A stretch of DNA of 64,000 nucleotides from an uncultured Clostridia bacterium. Its GTDB lineage: Bacteria; Bacillota; Clostridia; UBA1381. Positions 42,297 through 52,086 of the stretch are shown piece by piece; within the stretch, counting starts at the first letter, position 1; each line of letters opens with the position of its first letter. A program made the position numbers and the translations under genes. Below the pieces are notes generated by a model, which made no database searches, was not told where the DNA came from, and saw only the letters and a list, made by a program, of their open reading frames with translations. The stretch lies in NCBI GenBank assembly GCA_934501535.1, contig CAKSUM010000003.1:72794-136793 (forward strand), given 5' to 3'.

Positions 42297-43874
42297 CTAT
42301 TCTTCGTACGGCACGGCAACGCTTTCCGGCTTAATTATGCATTTTTCACCGTTCACAAAACCGTACAGAGTGACGGTTTTGCTCGGATTATAGATATAAT
42401 CCTCGCCGACCTCCACATTTTCAGCTGCCTGCTCATAGTCATAAATTTCTATGTTTGTAGCTTTCCAGATATCCTTATTTGCTTCAAGAACTTTCAAAAA
42501 TTCCTCAAATTGCACAAGCGTTGTGCCTGATGTTCCCGTACCCTGCGGATTGTCCGGGAAATCGTGCGCATGTCCCCAGATTGACAGCATTTTGAACTCA
42601 TTACTTGCGTCCTCGGCAAGGAATTTTTTGTACAGCGGACTTTCCTCCGCAGAAGCCGCGGTGTTAAGACCCAATGCGTCAAAATGCCCCGTCATTTTCC
42701 AATACAGCCAGCCGTCCGGATCATCTTTGTCCGGCATATCAAAGCTGTAGCCCGATGAGCTGTTGCGCGCATATGAATAACCCAGCTCCTTTACGTACGC
42801 CATAATTTCGTCATAATCGCTGCGTTCCGCAGGCGCGTGATACGGCCAAATCAATCCCTTGGGATATTCGCCGAAATATTTTTTTATCGTATCATGTCCC
42901 TGCAGAATTGACGTTTTGCACTCATCTAACGTGTAAACCGTACCTTTTGAAGAATCGGTATTATACATTGCAATATGTGATGTGTGGTTCGCAACCTCAT
43001 GACCGGCATACAGATTTGTGAAATTATCCGGCAGACTGTCTTTGTTTACTCCGCCCGGGATAAGGTTGAACGTTCCCTTAATTCCGTGACGGTTCATTGC
43101 CTCAACAACGCAATTGTCCCAGCCCTCACGTCCGTCATCAAAACTGAAGGTTACGGCTTTCTTTGTGAACGTCGGGAAGGTTATATCATAGTTTTCAATT
43201 GCACCTTTAGCGTAATCGCGGCTGTCGCAGAGAGGAATCATTCCGACAGTGCTGCTCCAGCAGAATGCCTTGATTTTTGCCGCATTCTCCGGTATCGCTA
43301 TATTATCTATGCTGTCGCTTGTGCTGTCCTTATCGATTTTATTGTCATCGGTTTTCTGCACATCTATCAGGTTCCCATCTAAATCATAGCTTGCAATTAC
43401 CAAAGTATAGGTAAGATTGTCCAATCCGAACAGGTTATCTATCTTTACATTCGCGCTGACCGTTGACATCTTCGGCGAAATATCAAGCACCGCCTGTGTG
43501 AAATCAGCCGTAGCCGTTGCCTGCTTCACTGTCGATGTAACATTATTGCCCTCGTGACTGATATAGAGCTTATGCCCCGAAATATCATCCGTATTCAGCT
43601 TGAATTTAAAGCTGTATGAGCCGTCCGCGGCAACTGCGGTATCCTCAATATATGCGATATCGCCGTCCTCTAACGCTTCCGGATTTGCTCCGTCCTTTAT
43701 AAGCAACACGGAAACATCATCTCCGGCACAGCTTTTGTCCAAAACGCCCGTTACTGCAGCACGCGAGGTTTCCGAATAAACCGACAGCTCCGCCTGTTCC
43801 GCCGCATTAACATTCATGCCGGCAAACATACATATTGCCGCTGTCAATCCTGCAATTACAGATTTAATTTTCAT
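42297..43874 (-). CDS. Secreted polysaccharide deacetylase-like protein (CE4/NodB fold)
   Basis: A 525-residue exported protein (signal peptide ending MNVNAAE). The first 220 residues are beta-rich, including the segment VIASYDLDGNLIDVQKT ... IKAFCWSSTVGMIPL that also occurs as a C-terminal domain in the neighbouring large proteins. The NodB domain follows: AVTFSFDDGREGWDN (about 240) supplies the catalytic and metal Asp pair, and AGHEVANHTSH (about 288) the His cluster. The usual zinc pair is H-x3-H; here it reads NHTSH, one residue shorter, so activity is uncertain. TAAGGAGG precedes the ATG; 14 bases after the 930-residue gene. Confidence 0.85.
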   Translation of the reverse strand: MKIKSVIAGLTAAICMFAGMNVNAAEQAELSVYSETSRAAVTGVLDKSCAGDDVSVLLIKDGANPEALEDGDIAYIEDTAVAADGSYSFKFKLNTDDISGHKLYISHEGNNVTSTVKQATATADFTQAVLDISPKMSTVSANVKIDNLFGLDNLTYTLVIASYDLDGNLIDVQKTDDNKIDKDSTSDSIDNIAIPENAAKIKAFCWSSTVGMIPLCDSRDYAKGAIENYDITFPTFTKKAVTFSFDDGREGWDNCVVEAMNRHGIKGTFNLIPGGVNKDSLPDNFTNLYAGHEVANHTSHIAMYNTDSSKGTVYTLDECKTSILQGHDTIKKYFGEYPKGLIWPYHAPAERSDYDEIMAYVKELGYSYARNSSSGYSFDMPDKDDPDGWLYWKMTGHFDALGLNTAASAEESPLYKKFLAEDASNEFKMLSIWGHAHDFPDNPQGTGTSGTTLVQFEEFLKVLEANKDIWKATNIEIYDYEQAAENVEVGEDYIYNPSKTVTLYGFVNGEKCIIKPESVAVPYEE

Positions 43875-43888
43875 TTACGTAGACCTCC

Positions 43889-46681
43889 TTAATTAAAGCT
43901 TTCGCTGTGCAGCTTGCGTACATTTAACGCACTGCCGTCCCAAATAAAGATTTTTCCGCGCGCTGCATTCACCTCGGACGGTGCTGCTACATCAAAGCTT
44001 GTGCTGTTTTCAAGATCTGATACTATATGCGCGTCTGTCTTTACAATTTCATTTTCCTCCGAATAATACGCAGCTATAACCGTCAGATAATCTTTATTCT
44101 GCATAAATCTGCGGTATATTATAGGCTGAATTGTCGCCTTATATCCGCCGTTTTCATTTTCCGTCAAAAGCGGCAGATTTTCGGTATATACAAGCTTTAC
44201 ATTGTCAAAATATGAATATCCGTCACCGTATGCGTACATCGCAACAGGGTAAGCAATATCATTCATCATGCTGTCGAGGTCGGCGTCTTTATATGTTCCC
44301 GACCAGGTTTTCGTACTGTCGGAGGTATCGGTAACCGTCCATGCAACCGTTCCGTCATCGCCAAATGTGACAACCCATTTTTCCGCCGCAAATGCTGTCG
44401 GTGTTTCTGTGTCTTGCGCATCTGCAAAAACATTCTCATAAACCGTCTGACCGTTCACAACCTTGCGCACATACGGCTGATTGCCCGTGTACTGGTTTGA
44501 TAGCTTTGAATCATACGCCCTTGCCATGCAGAATTCCCAATATGTGTCCTCATATCCGTTTACAAGCGCACGTGCGCCGCGGCGCGAATCGCCCGTTCTT
44601 GAATTGAACTCAAGTTTGGAAACCCATGCAAAATCCGCATTATCCGGCTTAAGGTTTACGGTTGTTCCGGTCTGGTATTGGTCGGAAACCGCAAGCTCGC
44701 CCGAGGTATATCCGATATACGCGCTGCTGTATTTTTTATTGCCGGTATGGTAGCCGTATCTTGTTCCGGACAGCTGCCATTCATATCCGCTGCCCTTTGC
44801 CAGGGTCTGCGCCGTACCCGGTACCGAGGAAACTGCGTCAGCCGCTTCGCCTACGCCAAGCCCTTTATCGTATGAGTCGAAATAATCGGTGAAAGAATAT
44901 CCCTCCTCCGGTTTTACTTCGTAACCGTCAAAATTCATTGCAACTGCGTCATACAGAGCATATCCGTCGCCGCAGGACTCCATTGACACCGGATAAACCG
45001 CATTTCTGCGCATCGACACAAGACTCTCATCAGTAAAGGTCATGTCAATTTTTTGTCCGCTCGAAAATGTCATACTTGCTTTAATGTCGCGGTAGCCGAT
45101 TTCGGCATTTATATCAACCGCCTTGCTAAAATCGTTTTTATCGGTTAATGCCGTTTCCGAAGAAACATACTGCACGCATTTTCCGTTTGAATATTTTGCT
45201 ATAAACGGTGTGTACGGTGTAGCTTTATAGTTTGTTCCGTCACTTGCATTCGTCATGCTGTTGTAGGTATCCGGTCTTATTCCGATAACATAGAACGTTT
45301 TCTGCTTTTCGTCAGACAGCAGCTTAATTCCGTAGCTGATAGTGCTGCTGTTTTTATGTACATACACATCGGAAAGCTTGCTTGCGTCATAATTTTGCAC
45401 CTTGACATTCACGGTAGAATTATTGTTATATCTGTCCGCAATCATAAGCGCGGAATTTTTCAAAAAGCCTGCATAAGATGTCTGCGTTCCGTTTGTATTT
45501 GTCGCATTTCTTCCGTAAACTCCTCCGAAAATATAGCTTGCGCCGTTATTCGTATAGATTGTTGTGTCCGTGCCGCTCGTAAACGCCGCTCCTGCAGGAA
45601 CGTCCGTACCGTCAACGGTTTCGGTCGGACAATTGTTGCCGTTTGAATCCTTACCAATCGCCGTACCCTCATACTCCGATGACGAAGTATCAAGGAAGGT
45701 TTCGGAATAATCCCACGAATCGGTCAAGTCATAGCTGACCGACACGCCCTTAAATCTGCCGAAAGGCTTATTATATCCGACAAGACTCACCGGATAACGT
45801 GCGTTATCCGAAATGTCCGCAAGAGCAGCGTCGGTATAATCGAAGCTTACGCCGCCCAGCTTTTCCGAAATAAACGATACCGTGATTTTGTTTGCCGCAT
45901 AGTCGATTGACGCGTCAAATTCCGTCCAGTTTCCCGGGTTGCTCCCCGGCGCATAATCGGGGCAGAACAGGATATTTGCGGTTTTTTCTCCGCTTATGTT
46001 TGTGATTGTATAGCTGTTTTCGTCATTTGTGTTCGTAATATTCGACACATTTGCAAGCGTAAGGCTTTCCTCCTGTCCGTTCACCACTTTTCTGAAAAAC
46101 GGCCGCGGACTGTTTGCCTTTTCCAAAGTAACTTCATTACTGATTGCCGTGCCGTTCTGGCAAATCCGCGTCCAGTCCGGCCAGATAATGCCCATTTCAT
46201 AAAAACTCTTTTCATCGGCGCTCACCATGAAACGAACCGAACGCGCACCCGTTTGAGTGTAACCGTTCACATGATACACTTTCCCGAGTTTATTCATACC
46301 TAAATCAAGATTTACCGCCGCAGCGTTCCGGTCTTGGTCCGAGGAAACGTACATACTGTCACTTGTCAGATATACACCCGAGTTTGTCGAGCCCTTCCAT
46401 ACGCCGGAGGTTTTCCACGAGCCGGCAGAATTTACACCCAAAAGCTTTGCATTGCCGCTTTCAAACGGAAGCATTGTTCCGGCTTCGGTATATTCCGTAT
46501 TGTATCCTTCAAACCCATCATTAAATGTAATTACGCCGTTTTCGTTCTCGGTTTTTGAAGTCGCCGTCACTGTCTGTGACGCATTACCGGCAGCGTTTTT
46601 TGCCTGCACCGGCAAACTGATTCCCGAAAGCGTTACCGACATCGCCAGCAGCACCGGCAATATCATTTTTTTGTTCTTCAT
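43889..46681 (-). CDS. Secreted multimodular protein with three repeated beta-sandwich-like modules
   Basis: A 930-residue exported protein (signal peptide MKNKKMILPVLLAMSVTLSGISLPVQA). It contains three related modules of 210-290 residues (about 45-315, 320-590 and 595-845). Each runs from an F/Y-D-x-F-x-Y start, through W-x-T/L-S-G, Y-x-x-S/T, R-F-M-V-S-x-D-E-x-x-F-Y-E-x-G and an Y-P-V-S/A near the end. A short C-terminal domain (about 850-930, TVIAAYYSEENEIVKT ... GKIFIWDGSALNVRKL) is shared with other proteins here. No catalytic motif, SLH or anchor is visible. A glycan-binding role is inferred from context. Confidence 0.75.
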   Translation of the reverse strand: MKNKKMILPVLLAMSVTLSGISLPVQAKNAAGNASQTVTATSKTENENGVITFNDGFEGYNTEYTEAGTMLPFESGNAKLLGVNSAGSWKTSGVWKGSTNSGVYLTSDSMYVSSDQDRNAAAVNLDLGMNKLGKVYHVNGYTQTGARSVRFMVSADEKSFYEMGIIWPDWTRICQNGTAISNEVTLEKANSPRPFFRKVVNGQEESLTLANVSNITNTNDENSYTITNISGEKTANILFCPDYAPGSNPGNWTEFDASIDYAANKITVSFISEKLGGVSFDYTDAALADISDNARYPVSLVGYNKPFGRFKGVSVSYDLTDSWDYSETFLDTSSSEYEGTAIGKDSNGNNCPTETVDGTDVPAGAAFTSGTDTTIYTNNGASYIFGGVYGRNATNTNGTQTSYAGFLKNSALMIADRYNNNSTVNVKVQNYDASKLSDVYVHKNSSTISYGIKLLSDEKQKTFYVIGIRPDTYNSMTNASDGTNYKATPYTPFIAKYSNGKCVQYVSSETALTDKNDFSKAVDINAEIGYRDIKASMTFSSGQKIDMTFTDESLVSMRRNAVYPVSMESCGDGYALYDAVAMNFDGYEVKPEEGYSFTDYFDSYDKGLGVGEAADAVSSVPGTAQTLAKGSGYEWQLSGTRYGYHTGNKKYSSAYIGYTSGELAVSDQYQTGTTVNLKPDNADFAWVSKLEFNSRTGDSRRGARALVNGYEDTYWEFCMARAYDSKLSNQYTGNQPYVRKVVNGQTVYENVFADAQDTETPTAFAAEKWVVTFGDDGTVAWTVTDTSDSTKTWSGTYKDADLDSMMNDIAYPVAMYAYGDGYSYFDNVKLVYTENLPLLTENENGGYKATIQPIIYRRFMQNKDYLTVIAAYYSEENEIVKTDAHIVSDLENSTSFDVAAPSEVNAARGKIFIWDGSALNVRKLHSESFN

Positions 46682-46731
46682 AGAGCCATCTCCTTTATTT
46701 ATTAATCCGCCCCGTGCGGAATGGGTTACTG

Positions 46732-49707
46732 TTAATCAAAATTGTATATTGCATATCCTCTTGCTGTTCCCTCATGTATAAACGCAACAATTTTTGACGC
46801 CTTTCCGCCGTATTCGTTTGCAAAACGGATATCGTCGATAGTTGCATTGCGGCAGTACGGTTTTCCGCCGTTTTCATACCATGCAATCATGCCCATTTTC
46901 TGATATGCGGCATTGCGCACCTGTCCGACCATCTGTTCCGAACGGCGCAGAGCCGCACCGGCTGTGCCTCGCTGTATTACAAAGTTGCTGTTTGACACCT
47001 TTGAATACGCTTCGCAGAAAATCGTGTACGTTGACATGGAGGACGCTACGGGCGCAACCTTCGTCATAGCCGTACTCTTTATATCAAACGCGTCATTTAA
47101 TCTGCTCGGAGCAATAGGTATTCCCATAGCAACGCAGCCTGCAGAACTCTTTATAAGCTGCACGCTCGTTACCTCCTCCGAACGGTTTGACGTTCCGTAA
47201 AGATACATAAGCTGTCCGCACTCCACGCCGTTTAAAAGATTTAAGTTGCGCGAAAAATATTCCTTGACCGTGCCCTGCTGTGCAACGCTGAATTTAAGCA
47301 CCGCCTCGCCGTCTTCATTAAGCGCAATATACGATTTGTTGAACATAACGGGCGTTGACGCACCCTCGCTTGCACCGGTATAAATCTCCACATCGACGCT
47401 TTCCTGTCTGTAATGCACAACAAACGCCGGCAGGCAGTCGGTGACGTCATAAATGTCCAAATCCGCATTATTCAGCGCATTTTTATATGACGCAATGGTG
47501 TAAGCCGAATCTTCGTCATTTTCCTTTGCCGAAACGGCAAGCGTAAGCGTAGGCGCAAAATAACGTCCGATAATTCCGCTGCCGCTGCCGCCTGCGTCAA
47601 CTATGTGTCCGCCGCCGTCATACATGAACTGATATGTCCCGTACGCCTCTCGCGTGAGCTGGGTATCCTCGGAATATCCCGGCGCAACTCCCGTTGACGC
47701 AGTTATCGTCTGAATTTCCGAAATAACATCGGTTTCATCTGTTTCATCGCCGTTTTCATCGGTATTTGCCATCGGCTGCGTTTTGTATTTGATTACCTGC
47801 GAATACTTAAATCCCCGTCCGGCAAGGGCTGCCGTTTCCTGAAGCTTTGCAGAAACATTATATTCCTTTATTCTTACGCCGTTTATCCTAAGTCTTGCAA
47901 CACTCGGCATTTTTACCACTTTTCCGGCAGAGGTACAGATTTTGATGCTTTCAAGCCGGTCATCGTCATTAAAATACGGCTTGATTAAAAATCCGTATAA
48001 CCATTCCGACGATGCCTCGGCGGTTTTTACGAGCTTGCCGTAAGCGTCGGTCAAAAAGGTCTGTTCGGCATTGTATTCAACATTTGCCCACTGCGCGCCC
48101 TCGAACAGGTTGACTTTGGCAACCGGGTATTCATCTTCGCCCAAAGTCATTTTATATTCTTCCGTATCCTTATCGTTAACAATTCCCGTTACCTTATTAT
48201 TGCAGGACACGATTTTCAGATATGAATATCCGGATTTAGGCATCGGTATTGCTCCGCTCTTATCGGTATAACCCCACGGCAGGTACACGCTGATGACGCT
48301 GCCGGCGGTAAATCCCGATGTCTGAACTTTATCGTTACCCTTTGAATCGACAACGGCAACGGGACTTCTCGCGCCGTTCACGTCATACAGCTCGATGTAT
48401 GTATCGTCAACATTGACGGTGAACGAGCCTGTATTGTCCGTAAATCCGACGGTTATATCGCGTCCCTCGGTAACAACGCGGTTCACTGCATAATCGATGT
48501 ATTCTTCTATCAGCACAAGAGAATTTGTTCCGCCGCGGTCATTTGAAATAATCCTTATACGTCCGTCGCGGATATTGAAAATACTCTCGGAATAAGACGT
48601 TTCGGGTTTTTGTCCGTTGTATAAAAGCGTGAAATCATTTGTAAGTTTCAGCTTTTTCAGGCGGTTTCCCACGCTGTAATAAAGCGTATTGGTCTGCGGA
48701 TCAAATCTCTCCACGTCATCATCGCCGATAACCGTTTCCTCCACATATTTGTAGCGGCACATATACACCATGTTATCATCATCGTCATAATAATATGTAA
48801 CCTTAATACCCAAAAATCCGTTAAAATCCTCGGTATCGGTCGAGTACCGTCTTCCGTCCACAACTATGTTTCCCTCAGACGCCGCGGACAGGTCGACAGA
48901 GCCTATTCTTGTCGCATTAACGATACCGTCAGCCTTTTTTATGCCGTAGTATCGGTAAAGCGGTGTGTTTTCATCATTTTTTGCCGAAGAATTTATATCG
49001 GTATCGTCAAACATGGGATTGTAAATCGGCGTTTCCAGCGCATTTGCCAAAAGTTTCGCCATTTCAATCCTCATGAGCGCCGCATGATTTTTTACCGAAA
49101 ATTTATCAAGCAGTCCAACCTCGTCCGCAAGTGCGGTGTACGTAAGCGACGCGCCCGTTTTTTTATAGAACGCGTCATAGCCCAGCGCTTTCATGACGTA
49201 GGTCACAGCCTCGTCATAGGTTATTACGCTGCCCGGACGGAAGGTGTTGTTATCAAATCCGTCCTCGATAATTCCGTGCATAGCCGCCGTATAAACATCG
49301 GCATAATAATCATCGGTTTTCTCCACGTCATAGAAAATTCCCGTGCCGTAATCATCGTGCTCCTCCGGCGCGAGCTGCACAAGTTTCATAAGCGCCTGCA
49401 CAAACTCCAGACGGCTGACATACACATTCGGCTTGAACGAATTTCCTTCGTATGCCCCCATAATGTCCAGCACCGACAGTATTCCTGCCGATGACATATC
49501 CGATAAATCCGAATATGACACCAATCCGCCGTCCGTAACGGTTTCTTCTTTTTCGTCTTTCTTTTCAATTATGTTTCCGTCCGCGTCAAATTCAACATCT
49601 GCATATTCCTGTCCCGGCTCAAATGCAGCCGTCTGCTTTTCGGCAAAAGCCGCACCCGGCAGAATTATGCTCACGGCTAAAATAAGACTGAGCAACTTTT
49701 TTCTCAT
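46732..49707 (-). CDS. Large SLH-domain surface protein of unknown function
   Basis: A 991-residue exported protein (MRKKLLSLILAVSIILPGAAFA). Two to three N-terminal SLH repeats (about 60-230: ILSVLDIMGAYEGNSFKPNVYVSRLEFVQAL, then FYDVEKTDDYYADVYTAA ... FRPGSVITYDEAVTYVMKALGY) should bind cell-wall polymers. The remaining 750 residues are beta-rich with no recognised enzymatic motif. I start at the third ATG (49707), with AAAGGG 9 bases upstream; 49725 is also possible. It lies between the two SLH proteins and the 930-residue protein and probably scaffolds or binds glycan. Confidence 0.78.
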   Translation of the reverse strand: MRKKLLSLILAVSIILPGAAFAEKQTAAFEPGQEYADVEFDADGNIIEKKDEKEETVTDGGLVSYSDLSDMSSAGILSVLDIMGAYEGNSFKPNVYVSRLEFVQALMKLVQLAPEEHDDYGTGIFYDVEKTDDYYADVYTAAMHGIIEDGFDNNTFRPGSVITYDEAVTYVMKALGYDAFYKKTGASLTYTALADEVGLLDKFSVKNHAALMRIEMAKLLANALETPIYNPMFDDTDINSSAKNDENTPLYRYYGIKKADGIVNATRIGSVDLSAASEGNIVVDGRRYSTDTEDFNGFLGIKVTYYYDDDDNMVYMCRYKYVEETVIGDDDVERFDPQTNTLYYSVGNRLKKLKLTNDFTLLYNGQKPETSYSESIFNIRDGRIRIISNDRGGTNSLVLIEEYIDYAVNRVVTEGRDITVGFTDNTGSFTVNVDDTYIELYDVNGARSPVAVVDSKGNDKVQTSGFTAGSVISVYLPWGYTDKSGAIPMPKSGYSYLKIVSCNNKVTGIVNDKDTEEYKMTLGEDEYPVAKVNLFEGAQWANVEYNAEQTFLTDAYGKLVKTAEASSEWLYGFLIKPYFNDDDRLESIKICTSAGKVVKMPSVARLRINGVRIKEYNVSAKLQETAALAGRGFKYSQVIKYKTQPMANTDENGDETDETDVISEIQTITASTGVAPGYSEDTQLTREAYGTYQFMYDGGGHIVDAGGSGSGIIGRYFAPTLTLAVSAKENDEDSAYTIASYKNALNNADLDIYDVTDCLPAFVVHYRQESVDVEIYTGASEGASTPVMFNKSYIALNEDGEAVLKFSVAQQGTVKEYFSRNLNLLNGVECGQLMYLYGTSNRSEEVTSVQLIKSSAGCVAMGIPIAPSRLNDAFDIKSTAMTKVAPVASSMSTYTIFCEAYSKVSNSNFVIQRGTAGAALRRSEQMVGQVRNAAYQKMGMIAWYENGGKPYCRNATIDDIRFANEYGGKASKIVAFIHEGTARGYAIYNFD

Positions 49708-49728
49708 AATCATATTCCCTTTCATAAA

Positions 49729-52086
49729 CTAAAGCTTTCTAAATATGTTATACAGCATCAAAACTGCCTCGGCACGAGTCGCGCTGCGCGTGTAGTCAAG
49801 CTGTCCGTTTTCGTACAGACGGCTGATAAATCCGTATCCCGCCGCCTCGCGCGCCGACGCCGCAAATTCCTCCGGCACATTTCCCAAAGATGTGATTTCT
49901 CGGCTTTGTTCCAAGCCGTACTTCCGGCAAATTCTGTTGCCAAGCTCTATCAATTCCGCAATTGTCACATTTTTGTCTGCGTCAAAGCTCTTTCTGCGGA
50001 TAAGACCGTTCATGTACAAATTGTTTGCAAATCCCGCATACCATTCTCCGCCGGATATATCCCAAAACGCGCTGCCGCTGTAGCTTTTATCAAGCTTTAA
50101 CGCCTTTGCCGTCATTGCAGCCGTTTCGGCATGAGTTACGGCTCTGTCCGGCATAAATTCGCTTTCGGTCACGCCGGAAACAATGCCTTGCTCCTTCATA
50201 TATGCAATTTCATTTTTTGCCCAGTGTTTCTCCGTATCGCCGAACACCGCATCAAGCTCGGGTGCGGCAGCATCGTCCGCTCCCGTACCGTTTGCCGCCT
50301 CGTCTTTCGTAAGCGCAAGCTTTGCCTTTGTTTTAAGCTTAAGTACAACAACGCTCAAGCCTTTCATATGATATTTGCTGAAATTCGGTTCATTCTTTTC
50401 GGTCACAACCGTTTTTGTAAGCGCCTCCGATTCGTCCGAGAACGAAAACGTTGTCATGTTCGGCGCGGTGAATACCGCTTCCTCTACGAGTGTGTAATCG
50501 TTGTTAAACTTAAAACTTATGTCCAAATCGCGGTACATCTGTCTGTTGCACAAAAACAGAGTTATTTCATCTCTGTCCTTTCCCGACGCCAGCACCGAAA
50601 AACTGTTGGATATAAACGGCTCGTCAGGCTGGTCAAATACCGTTGACCATTTATACAAATCATTGGAAAGATACACCTTATCTCCGTTCAAATCATCATC
50701 TTCACTCGGTGCGGTCGGTTTGCCCGTGCCGTAAAAGCTCCAGTCCGTTCCGAGAATACGGTCGCCGAGATAATCGGAATACAGCTTATACATTTTCTCT
50801 ATGGTCGAGTGGTAAAATTTGCCGGAATCATCAATATGCCACAAAGACCAGCAGAAAATCGCACTGTTTAAGTTATGATACATATTTCCGATAAAGTAAT
50901 CATGCTGAAAACAGTTGTTAAGCCAGTGCGAGGTATAGACCGCGGACTGATAATCCATCGACCCGGGATAGCTGTACGATTCGTTGTATCCGTAAAAACG
51001 CGCGCCCTCGGTGGAAAGTATTTTGATGTCCTTGAGGTTTCCGTTTTCATCGCGTATATCCTGTTCGGCAACATAGCTGTCTATATCGCGCTTTATAATA
51101 TCCATATATTTAAAGCAGGATTCGGTGGAGTATCCGTCAAAATACGGGTGGAAAGATATTGCGTCCGCAACCGACGCAAGCTCCGGCATTATTGCCTGAT
51201 GCCACATCTTCCAGCCCTTGCGCCACGGCGCCGTCGGGCCGCACACGCAGATTTTCGCGTCCGGGTCAACCTTTCTTATCGCCTCCGCAAAGCTTTTTGC
51301 CGAGCCGATATACCACTCTGCTCTCTCTAAATTTCCCTTCACGCCGCCGATAGACCAGTCAACCTCGTTGCCAAGTTCCCAGTACCATACGTCCACAGGC
51401 TTTTCTATGCCGTACTCCTCCGCGCGCAATGCGCCCCATTCCGATTCGTCCTTTTCGTCAAGAAGAAAATGCGCAAACTGCTCGATTTCCTCCGGTGTAT
51501 TCTGAAACGGCGACGGACACGGCACAAGCTTCATATCGGGGTTATTCTCATACATCATTTGCAGATACTCGCCCGGCCCCATTCGCATTATCCCGGTGCC
51601 GTTCTGTATTGCGCCGTTATATATCACAACCGCAGGCGTTCCTTTGCGTTCTTCATAAGGTCCTATGTTGTTCATGAGATTTACCGTCAAAGAAGATGAG
51701 CCTCCCCATCTTAATACCGGTATGCGGAAAGTTTCCTCATTTTCGCTGAAATCTTTATACGTTTTTTTGATGTCACCGTTATCAAAATATTTGTTATAGC
51801 CGTCTGCCATTTCCGTCTGTATACCCAGGATTTCGTAATGCAAATCATGAATATCATTTTCATCGACGCTGATTTCTACATCAACCGTTTCCTGCGTTAT
51901 ATCACGTGCGTCCTCCGATGCGACCTCAAGCACCGTAGCCCAATCGCCTGCCGAAAACGGTTTTGTCATATATTCACGCCATTCCGCAATCGAACGCGCG
52001 TCTGCCGCAAGCACTCCCTCCGTACATGACAGACCGCACGCCGCAGCTGCGGCAAGCGAGATAATCTTTTTCCATTTAGTTTTCAT
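49729..52086 (-). CDS. SLH-anchored GH51-like glycosidase (clan GH-A)
   Basis: A 785-residue exported enzyme (signal peptide ending GVLAADA) with an N-terminal catalytic barrel and two to three C-terminal SLH repeats (about 612-785). The barrel has the GH51-like entry RWGGSSSLTVNLMNNIGPYEERKG (broken here at LRWGG / IGPYEERKG), the acid/base Glu in WYWELGNEVDW (about 240), FHPYFDGY, and the probable nucleophile Glu in ILSTEGARFYG (about 360). It resembles alpha-L-arabinofuranosidases most, but the nucleophile context differs from canonical GH51, so the exact family is open. AGGAGG lies inside the preceding gene's end; the genes overlap by 11 bases. Confidence 0.78.
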   Translation of the reverse strand: MKTKWKKIISLAAAAACGLSCTEGVLAADARSIAEWREYMTKPFSAGDWATVLEVASEDARDITQETVDVEISVDENDIHDLHYEILGIQTEMADGYNKYFDNGDIKKTYKDFSENEETFRIPVLRWGGSSSLTVNLMNNIGPYEERKGTPAVVIYNGAIQNGTGIMRMGPGEYLQMMYENNPDMKLVPCPSPFQNTPEEIEQFAHFLLDEKDESEWGALRAEEYGIEKPVDVWYWELGNEVDWSIGGVKGNLERAEWYIGSAKSFAEAIRKVDPDAKICVCGPTAPWRKGWKMWHQAIMPELASVADAISFHPYFDGYSTESCFKYMDIIKRDIDSYVAEQDIRDENGNLKDIKILSTEGARFYGYNESYSYPGSMDYQSAVYTSHWLNNCFQHDYFIGNMYHNLNSAIFCWSLWHIDDSGKFYHSTIEKMYKLYSDYLGDRILGTDWSFYGTGKPTAPSEDDDLNGDKVYLSNDLYKWSTVFDQPDEPFISNSFSVLASGKDRDEITLFLCNRQMYRDLDISFKFNNDYTLVEEAVFTAPNMTTFSFSDESEALTKTVVTEKNEPNFSKYHMKGLSVVVLKLKTKAKLALTKDEAANGTGADDAAAPELDAVFGDTEKHWAKNEIAYMKEQGIVSGVTESEFMPDRAVTHAETAAMTAKALKLDKSYSGSAFWDISGGEWYAGFANNLYMNGLIRRKSFDADKNVTIAELIELGNRICRKYGLEQSREITSLGNVPEEFAASAREAAGYGFISRLYENGQLDYTRSATRAEAVLMLYNIFRKL

